DNA of 64,000 nt. Origin: an uncultured Mycoplasmatota bacterium (GTDB lineage Bacteria > Bacillota_I > Bacilli_A > RF39 > UBA660). The position numbers and the translations under genes were made by a program. Location: NCBI GenBank assembly GCA_946403755.1, contig CAMJBC010000005.1, positions 62,001 through 126,000 of the forward strand, written 5' to 3'. Numbering within the stretch: position 1 is the first letter of the stretch; each line of letters begins with the position of its first letter. The notes beneath the pieces were generated by a model. That model did not search any database, was not told where the DNA came from, and saw only the letters and a program-made list of their open reading frames with translations. This document shows, one piece after another, positions 1 to 8,808 of the stretch.

Positions 1-219
1 TACAAAAATATATGCAACATCTCCACCTTGGAAAATATTTGGTTTATCACTTGCATACATTTCAGCTGCATTTTGAATATAAGTTTTTCTTTGCTCATAT
101 TCTCTTAAATTTATATTTTCATTAATTTTAACAACACTTGGTATAATAATTACACTTAAAATACCAATTATTGCTATTACAACTAATAATTCTGTTAGAG
201 TAAAACCTTTTTTATTCAT
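1..219 (-). CDS. Type IV prepilin-like protein (3' end outside window)
   Basis: The 73 visible residues start MNKKGFTLTELLVVIAIIG, the classic type III signal of type IV pilins and pseudopilins: a short basic leader, cleavage after the Gly at residue 5, a methylated Phe, Glu at +5 and a hydrophobic helix. After the helix comes a charged alpha-1 segment and then NIFQGGDVAYIFV, where the window ends. The ATG at 219 has an AGAGG ribosome site about 10 bases upstream. By family knowledge it would be processed by a prepilin peptidase and assembled into a pilus or competence pseudopilus. Which of these cannot be told from this fragment. It is the only pilin-assembly gene seen here. Confidence 0.85.
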   Translation of the reverse strand, partial: MNKKGFTLTELLVVIAIIGILSVIIIPSVVKINENINLREYEQRKTYIQNAAEMYASDKPNIFQGGDVAYIFV

Positions 220-260
220 ATCAATCTACCTCTATTCTACTAAATTAATTATAATAAAAA

Positions 261-278
261 GCTTGATAAATATCAAGC
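261..278 (-). terminator. Intrinsic terminator of engB
   Basis: A 7-bp stem (GCTTGAT/ATCAAGC) with a 4-base loop is followed on the minus strand by a T-run. The engB stop codon (TGA, 273-275) lies inside the stem, so the mRNA has almost no 3' UTR. Confidence 0.8.
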
Positions 279-866
279 GTTTTTATTTATTACATTTTCT
301 ATTATTTCATAAATTCTTTCTTTACCTACTTTAGTAACACTAGAAAAGTTAACTATTTCATCACCTAAAGCAAGATTTAAAGTCTTTTTAATAAGATCAT
401 CTTGTTTAGCTTTTAAAGCTCTACCTACTTTATCATATTTAGTACAAATAATAGTAACAGGTAAATTATAATATTTTAAGAATTTATACATTAAAATATC
501 ATCTTCAGTTGGTTTATGTCTATAATCTACAAGTAAAAATATATGTTTTAAATACAATCTTTGTTTTAGATATTCTTCTATCATAATACCAAATTTTTCA
601 ATTTGTTTTTTATTAGTAGCAGCATATCCATATCCAGGAACATCTACAAAATAAAACTCCTTGTTAATTAAATAAAAATTTAGTGTTTGAGTTTTACCTG
701 GTTTTGAACTAGTTCTAGCTATATTTTTACGATTAACAATTGTATTAATAAAACTACTTTTACCTACATTACTTCTACCAAGAATTAAAAATTCTGGTTT
801 TTTATCTTCAGGATATTGAGATATTCTAACAGCAATGATAGGTTCATCTACATTAGTTATTTCCAT
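273..866 (-). CDS. engB: Ribosome biogenesis GTPase EngB/YsxC
   Basis: This 197-residue protein matches the single-domain TRAFAC GTPase EngB (YsxC/YihA), which acts in late 50S subunit assembly. All G motifs are visible: G1 GRSNVGKS (30-37), the switch I Thr around 59, G3 DVPGYGY (75-81), G4 TKYDK (142-146) and a G5-like SSV near 175. Length is normal. It is the last gene of the unit ackA-nrnA-engB, and its start overlaps the nrnA end by 14 bases. The stop is TGA, inside the terminator hairpin. Confidence 0.95.
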   Translation of the reverse strand: MEITNVDEPIIAVRISQYPEDKKPEFLILGRSNVGKSSFINTIVNRKNIARTSSKPGKTQTLNFYLINKEFYFVDVPGYGYAATNKKQIEKFGIMIEEYLKQRLYLKHIFLLVDYRHKPTEDDILMYKFLKYYNLPVTIICTKYDKVGRALKAKQDDLIKKTLNLALGDEIVNFSSVTKVGKERIYEIIENVINKNA

Positions 867-1827
867 GTTTATCCTTCTCCTCTTGATATTTTTTACATGT
901 AAGAGATAAATCTTTTAATAATTCTTCAACTACTTTTTTATCTTCTGTTCTAACACCACTAGCAAGTTTATGGCCTCCACCACCATGCTTTTGAGCTACT
1001 TCATTTATAATTGGACCTCTACTTCTAATATTAACTCTATATTGTCCTGCTTTTGAATCATGAGATACAAATGTCCAAACAAGTACTTCACTAATATTAT
1101 TAAAGTCATTAATCATATTTGAAGCTGCTGTACCATCAGTATTTAATGAATTCATAATATCATCATCTAATTCTATATAAGCAAATCCATATTTATCTAC
1201 TTTAAGAGTTGATGCTATATGACCCATTAATCTAACTTCATTTAATGGTTTTGCATAAACATTTCTATAAACTTTATCAGTATCTACTTTATATTTTTTA
1301 ATTAAAGATGACATCTTAGCAAAAGTTACACTTGTAGTATTAAATAAAAATCTATTAGTATCACTTACAACCCCAGCATATATAAATTCTGCTACTTCTT
1401 TATTTACCTTTAATTTAGTATTTTCAAGTATGTCTAATACTAATTCACTTGCTGAACTAGCATCTTCTACTATATATTCAACATCACTAAATGTATCTAC
1501 CTTAGGATGATGATCTATCTTTACTATATTTTTAAATAAATCAATATTTTCAATGTCTACTCTTTTTTTATCTGGAGTATCTACTACTATTAATAAACCA
1601 TCTTCATAATCATAAGAAGTTACTTTATCAACTTTACCAAAATATTTAAATCTAGATACAGTAGTACCAACTGCATAAACTTCTTTATTTTTAAATGTTA
1701 ATAATATAGAAGCTTTTAATGCCATTTGACTACCAAACGCATCTGGATCTGGTCCAACATGTCTAGCTATATAAATCTTCTTATATTTTTTAATTTCATT
1801 ATATATTGATTTAAAAATATTATTCAT
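853..1827 (-). CDS. nrnA: DHH/DHHA1 phosphoesterase NrnA (nanoRNase/pAp phosphatase)
   Basis: At 324 residues this is a DHH-DHHA1 protein of the NrnA type, which degrades short oligoribonucleotides and dephosphorylates pAp. Visible motifs are HVGPDPDAFGS (23-33), the DTPD metal motif (83-86), DHHP (105-108) and the DHHA1 signature GGGGHKLASG (282-291). It starts 14 bases after the ackA stop and overlaps engB by 14 bases, so it sits mid-operon. The ribosome site (AAAGAGAA) is only moderate. No missing catalytic residue is apparent. Confidence 0.92.
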   Translation of the reverse strand: MNNIFKSIYNEIKKYKKIYIARHVGPDPDAFGSQMALKASILLTFKNKEVYAVGTTVSRFKYFGKVDKVTSYDYEDGLLIVVDTPDKKRVDIENIDLFKNIVKIDHHPKVDTFSDVEYIVEDASSASELVLDILENTKLKVNKEVAEFIYAGVVSDTNRFLFNTTSVTFAKMSSLIKKYKVDTDKVYRNVYAKPLNEVRLMGHIASTLKVDKYGFAYIELDDDIMNSLNTDGTAASNMINDFNNISEVLVWTFVSHDSKAGQYRVNIRSRGPIINEVAQKHGGGGHKLASGVRTEDKKVVEELLKDLSLTCKKYQEEKDKHGNN

Positions 1828-1841
1828 TATTATTCTCTTTT

Positions 1842-3038
1842 CTATTTATTTATTAATTCATATGTGTCTTTTATAATCATTAATTCTTCATTTGTTGGAA
1901 CTACCCATACAGGTATTTTAGATGATTTAGCACTAATAACTCCTTCTTGAATATCTTTATAACTTGCTATCTTTTCATTTGTTTTTTCATCTAATTTAAT
2001 TCCTAAAGGTGCAAGTCTACTAATGATTTCACTTCTAGCAGCAATACCATTTTCACCAACACCTGCTGTAAATACAATAGCATCTACTTTTCCTTCTAAT
2101 TCAATAAAGTAATCTGCAATATATTTAGCAACTCTATCATTATACATATGCAATGCTAAAATAGCTCTTTCATCTCCACTATTAGCAGCATTTTCAACAT
2201 CTCTACTATCACTAAATCCACTTACTCCAAGAAGACCACTCTTCTTATTTAATGCATTAGTAACATCAGCAATGCTTTCTCCTGATTCTTTACATACATA
2301 TTCTAAGATAGATGGATCTATTGAACCACTACGAGTACCCATCATTAATCCATCAAGTGGAGTAATACCCATAGTTGTATCAAAACATTTACCTTCCTTA
2401 ATAGCACTTATACTAGCACCACTACCAATATGACAAATAATTAAATTAACATCATCTTTCTTCAATTTTTCTTTCATAACAGTAGTTATATATTTATGAC
2501 TAGTACCATGGAAACCATATTTTCTAACTCCATATTTTAAATACCATTCATAAGGTACTGGATAAATATAATTTTCTTTAGGCATAGTTTGATGAAATGC
2601 TGTATCATAAACAGCTACCATTGGAACACCAGGTAATGCTTTTTGCATAGCTTCAATACCTGCTAAGTTTCCTGGGTGGTGTAATGGTCCTAATTTAGTT
2701 AAATCCTTTATATCTTGAATTACTTCATCAGTAATAATAACTGAATCACTATATTTTTCACCACCATGTAAAACTCTATGTCCTACACCTTTTATTTCAT
2801 CTAAAGATTTAACTGCTCCATGTTCTAATAATTCATCTATTAAAACTTCTACTGCCTCAGTATGATCTTTTAGATATTTAGCTCCTTTAATCTTTTCTCC
2901 ATTTACTTTAGTAGTCCAGAAACTATCTTCTAATCCTATTTTTTCAATATAACCACTAATTAAAACTTTTTCTTCTGGCATCTCAAATAATTGAAATTTT
3001 AAAGAACTACTACCAGCATTAACACATAAAAATTTCAT
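1842..3038 (-). CDS. ackA: Acetate kinase
   Basis: The 398-residue protein carries the acetate kinase signatures: NAGSSSLKFQ at the N-terminus, HRVLHGGEKY, YDTAFHQTMP, the phosphate loop HIGSGASISAI, MGTRSGSIDP and FTAGVGENG. It interconverts acetyl phosphate plus ADP with acetate plus ATP. With the PFOR at 44426-47833 it implies acetate-forming fermentation. Phosphotransacetylase is not in the window. An AAGGAG ribosome site lies 8 bases before the ATG, behind a recognisable promoter at 3071-3099. First gene of ackA-nrnA-engB. Confidence 0.97.
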   Translation of the reverse strand: MKFLCVNAGSSSLKFQLFEMPEEKVLISGYIEKIGLEDSFWTTKVNGEKIKGAKYLKDHTEAVEVLIDELLEHGAVKSLDEIKGVGHRVLHGGEKYSDSVIITDEVIQDIKDLTKLGPLHHPGNLAGIEAMQKALPGVPMVAVYDTAFHQTMPKENYIYPVPYEWYLKYGVRKYGFHGTSHKYITTVMKEKLKKDDVNLIICHIGSGASISAIKEGKCFDTTMGITPLDGLMMGTRSGSIDPSILEYVCKESGESIADVTNALNKKSGLLGVSGFSDSRDVENAANSGDERAILALHMYNDRVAKYIADYFIELEGKVDAIVFTAGVGENGIAARSEIISRLAPLGIKLDEKTNEKIASYKDIQEGVISAKSSKIPVWVVPTNEELMIIKDTYELINK

Positions 3039-3070
3039 ATTCTATTCTCCTTCAACACAATTTCGCTTTT

Positions 3071-3099
3071 ATTATAACAAAATAATAAAAAAAGTGAAA
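3071..3099 (-). promoter_or_regulatory. Promoter of ackA operon
   Basis: On the minus strand there is a perfect TATAAT (3071-3076) with an upstream TG one base away (extended -10). A weak -35, TTTCAC (3094-3099), lies 17 bases further up. The -35 falls in the T-proximal arm of the thiI terminator hairpin, so the two signals overlap. Confidence 0.6.
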
Positions 3100-3124
3100 T
3101 ATTTATTATAATAAATCACTTTTA
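3090..3124 (-). terminator. Terminator of thiI transcript
   Basis: The outer stem AAGTGA/TCACTT encloses an A/T-rich self-complementary core. On the minus strand it ends in a run of seven T. The thiI stop (3106-3108) lies inside the hairpin. Confidence 0.65.
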
Positions 3125-4281
3125 TTTTCTTTTAAATCCACTATTTCTATATTATCAATTGCTTCTTTTATTAATGGTTCAAAATCAATTTTAGATTCCT
3201 CATCATATATATGTTTTAAATTAGGATTTATAACTGGATGACGAGGTACAAAAACTGTACAACAATCTTCATATGGAAGAATTGATATATCATATGTATC
3301 TATCTTTTTAGCAATATCAATTATTTCTAATTTATCAAATGAACATAAAGGTCTAAGTATTGGATAATTAGTAACATTATTAACTGCAATCATACTACTT
3401 AAAGTTTGACTAGCTACTTGTCCTACACTTTCACCATTTATTATTGATAAACATTTATTTCTTTTAGCTACTCTTTCTGCTATTTTATACATCATTCTTC
3501 TCATTATAGTTATTAAATAATCAGTATCTAAATTCTTATATATTGTTTCTTGAATCTTAGTAAAATTAACAACAAATAATTTACCATGAGAATTATATCT
3601 TTCTAACTTTCGAGCTAAAGAAATAACTTTATTTCTAGCTTCTATACTAGTATGAGGTCTACTTTCAAAATATAAGTAATATAACTCTACCCCTCTTTTA
3701 ATTATTTGATATCCTGCTACTGGTGAATCAATACCACCACTTAGCATTAATAAACCTCTACCTAAAGCACTTACTGGATATCCTCCACTACCAGGTATAG
3801 TTTCATTATAAATATATACAGCATCTTTTCTAATTTCAATAAATAAATGTATATTTGGATTATGAACATCTACTTTATAATTAGTATTTTTAAGTATATG
3901 AGCTCCTATTTTAGCACTAACATCCATAGATTTAATAGGATAACTTTTATCACTTCTATTAGTTTCAACTTTAAATGTTTTAATATCTTTATCTTTCATT
4001 AAATCTAAACTAATACTTTTAATATTATCTAAAGAAGTATCTTCACTCATAAGAGCAATTACTATACCATGTATTCCAAAAATATCTTTAAGAATAGAAA
4101 TTATTTTATCTATATCTTCTTCATTAGGATAGATAAACATTCTATAATAATCTTCTTTTATTTCAAACTTAAAAGAAGATAATTTATCGAAAATATTTCT
4201 TTTTAATATTTTAATGAAATAATTTCTATTATCTTTTTTAGTAGTTAATTCTCCATATTTTATTAATATAACTTTTTTCAT
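3106..4281 (-). CDS. thiI: tRNA uracil 4-sulfurtransferase ThiI
   Basis: The 391-residue protein has a ferredoxin-like/THUMP N-terminal half (about 1-165) and a PP-loop pyrophosphatase domain with SGGIDSPVAGY (181-191). A later CC pair in ILPYEDCCTVFVP is at the position typical of ThiI. It uses ATP and persulfide sulfur to make 4-thiouridine at tRNA position 8 and may feed thiamine thiazole synthesis. There is no C-terminal rhodanese domain, as is usual in Gram-positives, where a dedicated cysteine desulfurase supplies sulfur. That partner is directly upstream and overlaps it by ATGA. Confidence 0.93.
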   Translation of the reverse strand: MKKVILIKYGELTTKKDNRNYFIKILKRNIFDKLSSFKFEIKEDYYRMFIYPNEEDIDKIISILKDIFGIHGIVIALMSEDTSLDNIKSISLDLMKDKDIKTFKVETNRSDKSYPIKSMDVSAKIGAHILKNTNYKVDVHNPNIHLFIEIRKDAVYIYNETIPGSGGYPVSALGRGLLMLSGGIDSPVAGYQIIKRGVELYYLYFESRPHTSIEARNKVISLARKLERYNSHGKLFVVNFTKIQETIYKNLDTDYLITIMRRMMYKIAERVAKRNKCLSIINGESVGQVASQTLSSMIAVNNVTNYPILRPLCSFDKLEIIDIAKKIDTYDISILPYEDCCTVFVPRHPVINPNLKHIYDEESKIDFEPLIKEAIDNIEIVDLKENKSDLL

Positions 4282-5402
4282 TTTAATAATAATTCATTCC
4301 AACACTTATCAAATATTTTTAAAAATTCATCTATTTCATTCTCAGTAGTTAAATGAGATAAACTAACTCTAATAGATGTTGTTGATACTCTTTTATCTCC
4401 ATGAGATAAACTAGCAAGAGCAACACTTTCACTTCCACTAGAACATGCTGTTGTAGTAGATACATATACTTCATATCTTTCTAAAGCATGTAAGAAAGTT
4501 TCTGATTTAATTTCTAATAAACTAAAATTAACCATATGAGGAACACATAATTCATTAGAATTAATTTGTATTGGATATTTTTCTAATCCTTTAACTAATT
4601 TATTTTTTAATTTTTGAACATGATCTATTTTATTATCTAAATCTTCATACATTAATCTAATAGCTTTAGCAAAAGAAACTACTAGTGGTAATGCAGGAGT
4701 TCCACCTCTAAATGGACAATTAGCTGTTGTTCCATAAATTAATGTATCAATATTAATATCTTTCTTTTTATATAATATTCCACATCCCTTAGGAGCATAT
4801 ATTTTATGACTTGAAAATGATGCTAAATCCATATCATTTAAATCAAATTTCATTTTACCTAAAGCTTGTGTTAAATCACTATGGAATATTGTATTTTTAT
4901 TTTTCTTTTTAACTATTTTACTTATCTCTTTTAAAGGTTGTTTAAAGCCTGTTTCAGAGTTAACAGCACAAATACTTACAAGTATAGTATCTTGTCTAAT
5001 TAACTTCTCTAAACTCTTTAAATCTATTTGTCCAGTCTTATCTAACTCTACAAAATCAACTTCATATCCTTCATTAGATAAATAACCCATAGTTTCTAGT
5101 ATACTTTTATGTTCTAATTTAGAAGTAATAATATGTTTACCTCTATTTTTATATTTATAAGCAACACCCTTAATAGCAGTAGCATTACTTTCACTAGCTC
5201 CACTAGTAAATATTAATTCCTTTGGATTAATACCAAAAATATCTGCTATTTGATTAGTAGCTTGTAACCATAATTCCTTACTCTTAACACCTAAAGTATG
5301 CATAGAATTAGCATTTCCAATATATTCTCTAGTAGTTTTACAATAAGAATCTAACACTCTTTCATCAACAGGTGTTGTAGCACTATAATCTAAATAAATC
5401 AT
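4278..5402 (-). CDS. Cysteine desulfurase, NifS/IscS class (likely ThiI partner)
   Basis: A 374-residue fold-type I PLP enzyme. The N-terminus MIYLDYSATTP, HSDLTQALGK (174-183), the PLP lysine in SFSSHKIYAPKG (K200) and the persulfide cysteine in STTTACSSGS (C320) are all present. It mobilises sulfur from cysteine as an enzyme persulfide. Overlap of 4 bases with both the RNase J gene upstream and thiI downstream indicates translational coupling, and the thiI pairing suggests a dedicated tRNA-thiolation desulfurase rather than the general Fe-S one. No scaffold gene is adjacent. Confidence 0.92.
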   Translation of the reverse strand: MIYLDYSATTPVDERVLDSYCKTTREYIGNANSMHTLGVKSKELWLQATNQIADIFGINPKELIFTSGASESNATAIKGVAYKYKNRGKHIITSKLEHKSILETMGYLSNEGYEVDFVELDKTGQIDLKSLEKLIRQDTILVSICAVNSETGFKQPLKEISKIVKKKNKNTIFHSDLTQALGKMKFDLNDMDLASFSSHKIYAPKGCGILYKKKDINIDTLIYGTTANCPFRGGTPALPLVVSFAKAIRLMYEDLDNKIDHVQKLKNKLVKGLEKYPIQINSNELCVPHMVNFSLLEIKSETFLHALERYEVYVSTTTACSSGSESVALASLSHGDKRVSTTSIRVSLSHLTTENEIDEFLKIFDKCWNELLLK

Positions 5403-7054
5403 AATTCCTCCACTTCTTGTATAACAGTTAAAATAACTGGTTTACATTTAGTTTCTTTATATAAATATGCACTTATTCTTTCTCTAATTTCATTTCTTAT
5501 TTTAGTATAATCAGCATATTTATTATAAATATTTTCTTCTATAGTTTGAATACTAATATTTTTAATTTCATCTATTATTTCATTACTTTCTTTATCATAA
5601 ACAAATCCCCTAGTCATAACTTCAGGACCTATTAATAATTCTTTTGTTGATTTCTTAAGAGTAGCACTTATAAGAATTAATCCATTAGCACTTAACATTT
5701 CTCTATCTTTAAGTACTAATTCACCAACATCTTCACTAGATTTACCATCTATTAAAATATCATCAACAAAATATTTATCAAAATTATCTTTTAGTATACC
5801 ATTATCAAATTCAACAATACTACCATTTTCTTTAAGTAATATATTTTCTTTTGGTATACCTATTTTTTCTGCTAAAGCAGCATTACCAACTTGATAACGA
5901 TATTCTCCTTTAATAGGCATATAGTATTTAGGATTAAATAATTTCATTATTAACATTAAGTCTTCACTACTAGCATGATATCTAACGCTATTCTCTTTAG
6001 GTATTGTTTCAATATTAACACCTAAAACAGCTAGTTCATTCATTAACTTAACTATTATTTTTTCATAAGCATCATAACTTGGTTCAGCAAAACATATAGT
6101 ATCAGTCTTTTCTAAAGTAATAAATTTATCTCTATTATTAATTAATCTATTAATATTAGCATAAGGGCTTTCTCTATCATTACTTACTAAAATAACTGTA
6201 TTTTCACTCTTAAGATCAGTTAAATTGCCAAGCATATCATCTTTAATATTTAAATATCCATGTTTAACACATATATTAACAATAGAATGTAATTCTTTAC
6301 CCATAATAACTACTTTTCTATTTTTACCTTCTAAAGCATTAAATATCTCTTGAACAGTATATATATGTAATGGAAGAACACTAAATATTATTCTACCTTT
6401 ATTTCTATCAACAACTTTTTTAAAGAAACCTTCTAATTTATGAAGAGGACTAGTAAATCCTTTCTTTTCAGAAAATAAACTTTCAGCCATTAAACATAAA
6501 ACACCTTGTTTACCAATATATGCTAATTTGCCAATATCCATATCATATTGACCACTCATAGTAGAATCCACTATAAAGTCACTCATATATATAACAGCTC
6601 CATCTTCAGTATTAATAGAAAATCCAAAAGATTCAGGACAACTATGTGTTACATTAAATGGAAATACACTAAATTCTTTAAAATCTATTTTTCTATGAGG
6701 AAGAATAGTTATTAAATTTTTAATTTCAACATTCTCTTCACTACATACATATTCAATTATTCTTGTTGTAAATTTAGATGCATATACTTTTAAATTAGGT
6801 ATTAAACTAATTAAATCAGTAAGTGCTCCCATATTTTCAAAATGAGGATGTGTTAAAAATAAACCAACTATTTTATTTTTATTTTCTACTAAATAAGTAA
6901 AATCAGGTATAACATAATCAACACCATACATCTTATCTGGAGCATATTTTATTCCACAATCAAAAATAAGTATTTTATCATTAATACTAACTGTATATAA
7001 ATTTTTACCATTCTCGTTTAAACCACCCAAACTCATTATTTTAATATTTGCCAT
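5399..7054 (-). CDS. rnj: RNase J-family protein with degraded active site (J2-like)
   Basis: The 551-residue protein has the RNase J architecture: metallo-beta-lactamase, beta-CASP and the C-terminal domain ending KPVILTVIQEVEEL. The family normally cleaves or exonucleolytically degrades mRNA from the 5' end using a two-metal site. Here HxHxDH reads HPHFEN (69-74), so the Asp and last His are Glu and Asn. The usual HVSGHG-type segment is reduced to YHASSEDL (H360), and the PVHGEY histidine is Lys (K382). D159 and H137 remain. I infer weak or no catalysis, with a role as structural partner of an active RNase J1 encoded elsewhere. First gene of the unit ending in thiI. Confidence 0.88.
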   Translation of the reverse strand: MANIKIMSLGGLNENGKNLYTVSINDKILIFDCGIKYAPDKMYGVDYVIPDFTYLVENKNKIVGLFLTHPHFENMGALTDLISLIPNLKVYASKFTTRIIEYVCSEENVEIKNLITILPHRKIDFKEFSVFPFNVTHSCPESFGFSINTEDGAVIYMSDFIVDSTMSGQYDMDIGKLAYIGKQGVLCLMAESLFSEKKGFTSPLHKLEGFFKKVVDRNKGRIIFSVLPLHIYTVQEIFNALEGKNRKVVIMGKELHSIVNICVKHGYLNIKDDMLGNLTDLKSENTVILVSNDRESPYANINRLINNRDKFITLEKTDTICFAEPSYDAYEKIIVKLMNELAVLGVNIETIPKENSVRYHASSEDLMLIMKLFNPKYYMPIKGEYRYQVGNAALAEKIGIPKENILLKENGSIVEFDNGILKDNFDKYFVDDILIDGKSSEDVGELVLKDREMLSANGLILISATLKKSTKELLIGPEVMTRGFVYDKESNEIIDEIKNISIQTIEENIYNKYADYTKIRNEIRERISAYLYKETKCKPVILTVIQEVEEL

Positions 7055-7097
7055 AAATTCATCTCCTCAATTAATAAAAGTTCAAATGCTGTTTTAA

Positions 7098-7103
7098 ATT
7101 ATA
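7098..7103 (-). promoter_or_regulatory. -10 element upstream of RNase J-like gene
   Basis: A perfect TATAAT on the minus strand about 45 bases before the start codon. The hexamer 17 bases up (TAGTAT, 7121-7126) is a poor -35 and lies in the preceding terminator stem. A GAGGAG ribosome site precedes the ATG. Confidence 0.45.
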
Positions 7104-7118
7104 GCACAATTCAAAAAA

Positions 7119-7142
7119 AAATACTAGTCAATGCTAGTATTT
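7119..7142 (-). terminator. Terminator at 3' end of T7SS locus
   Basis: A 9-bp perfect stem (AAATACTAG/CTAGTATTT) with a 6-base loop is followed on the minus strand by eight or more T. It ends the transcript of the DUF4176 gene at 7141, whose TAA begins in the stem. Confidence 0.85.
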
Positions 7143-7530
7143 AATTATCTATTCCCACTATTACTCCATCATCAGGAATTTCATCTGATTCTTCATCTTC
7201 ATCATCAGACTCATTATTATTAGGAGTTGATGTATGTTCAATTATTTGAAGCATTGAACCAAGATTAACTTTGAATTTCTTTTCTTCTTCATCTGATACT
7301 CCCATATGGAATACTTTTTCTATATCACCATGATTAAATAAATTAACTTCATTTGTTGATAACATACCCTCAGGATAAGCACATCCACAATAATCATATA
7401 AAGTATGTGCAGCATCATGATCATATAAACAAAAACCTGTAATCATTACTTTTCTTTTACCAGTTTTTAATTTAACAATTGTTCCAATTGGTAAATACTT
7501 CTTTAAAGTTTTTATATCAATCTCTTTCAT
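7141..7530 (-). CDS. DUF4176 protein 1 (T7SS-associated)
   Basis: The 129 residues match the DUF4176 pattern repeated eight times in this locus: YLPIGTIVKLK near the N-terminus, VMITGFCLY, YDYCGCAYPEGML, then NLFNHGDIEKVFHMG. DUF4176 proteins are known as small companions of Firmicutes type VII secretion loci, without an established biochemical role. This copy is the most distal and longest, with a C-terminal acidic tail (EDEESDEIPDDG). It overlaps the next upstream gene by 4 bases (ATGA). A cytoplasmic location is likely, as no signal or membrane segment is seen. Confidence 0.8.
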   Translation of the reverse strand: MKEIDIKTLKKYLPIGTIVKLKTGKRKVMITGFCLYDHDAAHTLYDYCGCAYPEGMLSTNEVNLFNHGDIEKVFHMGVSDEEEKKFKVNLGSMLQIIEHTSTPNNNESDDEDEESDEIPDDGVIVGIDN

Positions 7531-8015
7531 TTCTTTCTTCCTCCTAATAACAAGCTTGATGCATTATTAGTTACATGTCCACCTAAACCTTTTCTTCCAC
7601 CTTTTAAAGTATCTAATGATTTTTCTTTTTCACTTAATATACTAGAAGAATGTTTAGATTTTTTAGCTCCTAAATCATTATTATTACCTTTAACTTGATC
7701 TAGTTTCTTTTCTTTTTTATCTATATCATCATTAAACTTAAATTCTTTATTTTGATCTACATTCAAATAATTAAATAAATTATTTATACTAGGATCCATT
7801 TTAGTTATTTCCTTAGCTAATTTTTTTAATTTAGCATATAGATCATTTAATCTTTTATCAACAGAATTAATTCTAATTTCATATGATGAAACATCATAAT
7901 CTAAATTACTAATACTTCTTAATAATTCTTTTACATCTTCTAGCTCATCAATTGATAGTTTAACATCTCTAAGAGCATAATAGAATTCTGATGGGTTAAT
8001 TTCTAAGTTATCCAT
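7527..8015 (-). CDS. Uncharacterised helical protein with C-terminal tandem repeat
   Basis: I do not recognise this 162-residue protein. Residues 1-90 look all-helical, with heptad-like spacing (LRDVKLSIDELEDVKELL), similar in style to small helical T7SS chaperone-like proteins. The C-terminal part holds two degenerate tandem units, KKEKKLDQVKGNNNDLGAKK... and EKEKSLDTLKGGRKGLGGHV..., each ending in a Ser/Ala-Ser-Leu-rich stretch. It sits between a DUF4176 gene (4-base overlap) and a 78-residue coiled-coil gene 9 bases upstream. A T7SS accessory role is inferred only from position. Confidence 0.55.
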   Translation of the reverse strand: MDNLEINPSEFYYALRDVKLSIDELEDVKELLRSISNLDYDVSSYEIRINSVDKRLNDLYAKLKKLAKEITKMDPSINNLFNYLNVDQNKEFKFNDDIDKKEKKLDQVKGNNNDLGAKKSKHSSSILSEKEKSLDTLKGGRKGLGGHVTNNASSLLLGGRKK

Positions 8016-8024
8016 AATGCCCTC

Positions 8025-8261
8025 CTAAATATCTGATGTTTCTATTTGGAATTTTGATTCTAATATTTCTAAATCATTAACAATATTCATAATATCAGTA
8101 TTTATTTCCTTAATAGAACCCTTATCAAAAGATTTTCCACATGAATTATTAGATTCTAACTCATATTCACTTCTAGATAATAGTGATCTAATAGAATCTA
8201 ATTCTTCACATATGTTATCTATCTTATCAATCATAATTAATTTCTTTTCTTTATCAGTCAT
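8025..8261 (-). CDS. Small coiled-coil protein (T7SS-associated)
   Basis: Seventy-eight residues, predicted from sequence to be two amphipathic helices (LIMIDKIDNICEELDSIRSLL and INTDIMNIVNDLEILESKF) joined by a polar linker with one Cys. Size and composition resemble the small helical proteins often found beside WXG/LXG genes (YwqH/YwqI type), but I cannot assign a family firmly. A GGGAG ribosome site lies 9 bases before the ATG. It begins a three-gene unit after the terminator at 8319-8347. Confidence 0.5.
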   Translation of the reverse strand: MTDKEKKLIMIDKIDNICEELDSIRSLLSRSEYELESNNSCGKSFDKGSIKEINTDIMNIVNDLEILESKFQIETSDI

Positions 8262-8318
8262 AATCTAGACTCCCGTCATATATACATTTTATCACTTTTA
8301 TACTACTATTACAAATAA

Positions 8319-8347
8319 AAAGATTAATTGTTCTTCAATTAATCTTT
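8319..8347 (-). terminator. Terminator downstream of 150-residue T7SS protein
   Basis: A 10-bp perfect stem (AGATTAATTG/CAATTAATCT) with loop TTCTT, then TTTTT on the minus strand. Confidence 0.85.
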
Positions 8348-8355
8348 AAATATTT

Positions 8356-8808
8356 TTATCTACAATCTTCTACCATTCCAAAATGAGGATCATTTCTCTC
8401 ATCCTTCATGGTTTGTAATGCTTCAGATGCAACTTCATAATCCTCAAAAGCTTGTGCTTGTAAATTAGATAATGGTCCAATCATATTATTCAAGCACTCT
8501 TGCGAACCACTAAATAAACCTTTGGCATCAATATTATCCGTTCCAAAATGACCAACCTCTTCAAATCTGGCTGACATAGTTGTGTATTGTCCAGATACAT
8601 CTTCTATGTCTCCAACATATCCTTGAATACTATCTGAAACATTCTTTAAATTATCAACAATTCCTTGTTGAGCTTCTATTTCTGCATCTTTCGTGGCTAT
8701 TAAAGATGCTTTGTCTGATCTATCATACCATCCCCATGTACATTGATATTCTGTAGAAGCTTCTGCGCCAGTCTCAAAACATAATTTTAATCTTTGTATC
8801 TTTAACAT
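8356..8808 (-). CDS. Candidate T7SS substrate, short helical type
   Basis: A 150-residue protein of no named family that I recognise. It looks related to the 173-residue protein at 16434-16955: a short N-terminal strand-like segment (MLKIQRLKLCF), a Trp-containing region (TWGWYD), two helices, and a cysteine core FSGSQECLNNMIGPL (99-113) matching FDIGCKDCLENLGAQF. The W24-G-W26 region is not a canonical WXG turn. Its start overlaps the stop of the following double-WXG gene as TAATG, with GGAGG upstream, so the two are coupled. I infer a secreted helical-hairpin protein. Confidence 0.5.
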   Translation of the reverse strand: MLKIQRLKLCFETGAEASTEYQCTWGWYDRSDKASLIATKDAEIEAQQGIVDNLKNVSDSIQGYVGDIEDVSGQYTTMSARFEEVGHFGTDNIDAKGLFSGSQECLNNMIGPLSNLQAQAFEDYEVASEALQTMKDERNDPHFGMVEDCR

